A stretch of 64,000 nt of DNA, taken from contig JAQGEQ010000363.1 in the NCBI GenBank assembly GCA_034620365.1, forward strand, positions 2,232,001 to 2,296,000. Reading direction: 5' to 3'. A model generated the notes under the pieces. The model did no database searches, was not told the DNA's origin, and saw only the letters and a list, made by a program, of their open reading frames with translations. Source of the stretch: Pegea sp. RAD2-039. Its lineage: Eukaryota > Chordata > Thaliacea > Salpida > Salpidae. This document shows positions 61,545 through 64,000 of this stretch, piece by piece. Every line of letters starts with the position of its first letter. Positions within the stretch are counted from its first letter, which is position 1. The position numbers and the translations under genes are program-made.

Positions 61545-62060
61545 TTCCGACAAGCACGCTTACGCTAATCTTTCCATAGGGGCGTAAAGAATGCAATTTC
61601 TGGGTAACAGGGAAACCTTATCTTCCTTGTATTTTTTTGTAGCAATAGTTCAAGCTTTTTTTCACAGAAGACTCACTGTTACAGGTCGGTCTTTGTATTG
61701 GGTTTGAGATCATTGTTACTCCAAGCTCTTTTATGAAATGGACCAGAGACTCTGTTTACAACTGTTAATCTTTTGTATTATTTCCTATCGATGTTGCTGT
61801 CAAATATTATCATGCTGCCCAGATACTTGAAGCACTGAACGGACCCGAGTCTCTCACTGTTGATGGTATTATAAGAATTATGGTAAAGCAGGTCACCTAG
61901 AGTAGGTTGGTGGAAAGCTTCTGTCTTTTTAAAATCACTTCAAGTTTAAAGAATCTTGCGGTCTTTGTGAATTAAGATGCTATTGCTTGCAACGCTGATT
62001 AATTGTGTGTCACTAGAGCAGCATCATCGGCAGAAAAAAGTTTACGAACCATGTTGTGGA
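61545..62060 (-). mobile_element. Degenerate LINE RT relic (ADD box), minus strand
   Basis: The minus-strand frames read SADDAALVTH at about 62010-62040, then FFKLEVILKRQKLS, then SVQCFKYLGSMI with shifts. This is the FADD-type RT order (box C, ILKK, VFKYLGS). There are many stops. It resembles the family at 33.1 kb more than the YADD-type copies. Confidence 0.7.
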
Positions 62061-63463
62061 ATGTTTTACTTTTAAATTTTAGTAAATATCTCAGTATGAA
62101 TAGTTAGTCATCAAGGCGATACTGAACATCAATTTTAACATTTATGTGAAATTAGCGGTTAAAAAACGTTTTAAAGATTGATTAGACTAATTAAAATTAT
62201 CGAAGTCAAATTTGGTGAGTTTTTGCGTAGACATTTCTTCATTCGAATAAAGTGTTCTTCAAAGGTTTTGCGTTATATTTAAATACAAATTTTAAAGTAA
62301 CCAACTGATTTATATTTATAAAAGCAGTTGCCTATAACATAATTTATAGAGTAACAAAATTCCAAGAGTAAGTTCCAACAAAATAGTTTTAATTTATCTA
62401 AGATTATGTGAGTATGTCAGCAACAGATCGAAAAACTCATAAGTTTACTTAATTGCACCTCAATTTAACTCGTGTATTTTTCTTAGTTTATGGCAAAAAT
62501 ATTACTTTAAAGAGTTTAAATATACTAAAAAGTTTTATTTTAGGAAATATTATTTTTATAAAGACTTAAGAATTATATTTTGGAAGCACTGTTAATTGTA
62601 ACTTAGCGATTAATATTTTAAATTGTTTTGATGAAATGCTTGACTGAACAATCGTTCAAGATATTTACTTTTTTAGGACATATCGATAATTTTAATACAA
62701 TTTTTCAATAAAACTGATCTGCTTAAAATTCAAAAGGACTATGATTGTACTATTTAGAAAATTCTTCCAATTCCTTGATAAAAGATTTAAAAACTTATTT
62801 TGAAAAACATGTGTTTCAATTTTTAGCTTGTTAGTATTCGACATTTTTAATTACATTCTTTTATATCTGTCTTAACCTGCCAAAAAAAATTGATTTAATG
62901 TTGATAAATTTCAAATAACTTTAAATTTTCAATTATTTCCGATTTTTTACGCTCTTAATATCTTTGTAAAAAGCGTTTGCAAAAATATTTGTATGAGGTA
63001 GAAATTTGAAAAAATGAATTAACTTCGATTTATTACTTGTTTAAAACAGTTTTAATTCTTGAAAATAGTTTTAAGACTTAGTTGTAGAACTAAAAAATTG
63101 ACCATTTCATCCGTTTACAGTTTATTAAAATATTACTTTAGTTTAACACACATTTTATTGTTTAATTTATTGAGTTAATTAATCACTAAGAAGTTATATT
63201 AATTTGATCATAAACGTTATAAAATTTGTTTTTTTTATTTATTATTAATCGTTATGTTTACTTTGAACTTTAAATAGACATACTATGGAAGTCTCAATTA
63301 CTTACCTTTATGTATAAAATACATAAATATCAATGAATTGATCAAATATAAGATCAGGAAATTTAATTAAAACAACTATATTTTTTCAGTTTTTGTAAAT
63401 TTAGAAAAAAATTGATAGAAAAGATAAAAAGAAAATTAAAGTTTGTGGTTAGTAATTATTAAA
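62061..63463. other. Intergenic, AT-rich
   Basis: No gene recognised. It would contain the promoter of the second PGAM5-like gene. Confidence 0.5.
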
Positions 63464-64000
63464 ATGCAGGTTGGTTTAATAAAATATGTCACCTTTCTTG
63501 GAGGGGTTATAGCTGGAAAAAAAATTGCAGTCAGCTCAAATAAATTCCAGTCTAGAGCTGAACAAAATAATGACTGGGATAAAAGAGGTGCCCCAGATCA
63601 GTGCTCTTGTAGAATTAGAAAAATGTTTGTTTTGTCATACATGCCTATGAAATATGGGACTTTTATTAACCCTGAGCAGTTAAAGAACAGTGCGGTTAAA
63701 ATTGTAGAAAAAATAAAAGAAGAATGTTCAGAAGATGCATATTTTCGTTTGAAATGCACCGATTCATTTTTTGGTGATATTTTTAGAAACAATTTGGATT
63801 TTAGCAGTTCAAATTCACTATTAAATTATGACTCATATGGTAATTCCAAAGCTTTTGGAAAGTATATTACAAGATTCTCAGCTGAAGCCGAACATGAGAC
63901 TGTAGATATAATTGTTTGCCCGCATCAAATAACTGAATATTTTTTTTCTCGCTTGAAGTCAAGTGGAAGAAAAAGATATTGTAAAATCAAGTTTAAAGAA
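63464..64000 (+). CDS. PGAM5-like predicted pseudo-phosphatase, copy 2 (partial)
   Basis: The ATG at 63464 opens 179 codons that run off the window end with no stop. The first residues (MQVGLIKYVTFLGGVIAGKK) match copy 1 almost exactly. The middle has NDWDKRG where copy 1 has WDKDWDG, then RKMFVLSYMP at the first catalytic site, where both Arg and His are gone. Near the end VDIIVCPHQITEYFFSRL parallels VDVLVCKTDTAKYLLKRF of copy 1. It is shorter between the sites and more diverged. The two genes lie in tandem on one strand, 3 kb apart, both without introns. Confidence 0.72.
   Translation, partial: MQVGLIKYVTFLGGVIAGKKIAVSSNKFQSRAEQNNDWDKRGAPDQCSCRIRKMFVLSYMPMKYGTFINPEQLKNSAVKIVEKIKEECSEDAYFRLKCTDSFFGDIFRNNLDFSSSNSLLNYDSYGNSKAFGKYITRFSAEAEHETVDIIVCPHQITEYFFSRLKSSGRKRYCKIKFKE

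Overview
This is nuclear DNA from an animal, with AT-rich intergenic sequence. The genes are interrupted by short GT-AG introns, many of about 50-60 bp. Animal-type families are present: an integrin-alpha-like first exon, a rhodopsin-family GPCR, INCENP, an ATP10-type flippase and TERT. The short introns, CR1/Jockey-like LINE debris and divergent genes would fit a fast-evolving invertebrate. A tunicate is one guess, but the sequence does not settle the species.

Layout. 1-240: probable first exon of an integrin alpha chain, running off the left edge. 2.1-5.6 kb and 13.1-16.6 kb: a direct segmental duplication carrying two nearly identical nine-exon genes for a ~597-residue secreted protein of no family I recognise. 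Between the copies lie a two-exon GPCR gene with a cysteine-rich ectodomain (6.1-8.0 kb) and several LINE fragments. 17.6-19.9 kb: a large TERT exon. 21.9-23.7 kb: argininosuccinate synthase in eight exons. 26.2-32.1 kb: INCENP in about 22 exons, one intron filled by a 33-bp minisatellite. 33.1-35.3 kb: LINE remains. 36.3-36.45 kb: tRNA-Ser(GCT) and tRNA-Ala(TGC), 4 bp apart. 37.3-51.75 kb: an ATP10-type P4-ATPase with two alternative N-terminal exon modules and long minisatellites in and beside it. 51.8-55.2 kb: a large 16-bp minisatellite. 59.8-60.5 kb and 63.5 kb to the end: two tandem intronless PGAM5-like genes that have lost the phosphatase catalytic motifs.

I reconstructed the spliced genes by following reading phase across GT/AG sites by eye. 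Phase closes for both secreted-protein copies, the GPCR, ASS1 and the flippase. It also closes for INCENP, with one doubtful small exon. The GPCR joins a signal peptide and ectodomain to the seven-helix domain through one intron.

The most unusual signals are these: (1) the palindrome TGACGTCA, often as TGATGACGTCATCA, occurs 32 times by my count, all between 26.6 and 44.4 kb, inside INCENP and the flippase, in introns and in coding sequence; (2) two phase-compatible 5' modules of the flippase encode different versions of the N-terminus and first membrane hairpin; (3) a tandem pair of PGAM5-like predicted pseudo-phosphatases; (4) a GPCR with an unplaced cysteine-rich ectodomain; (5) a recently duplicated orphan secreted gene.
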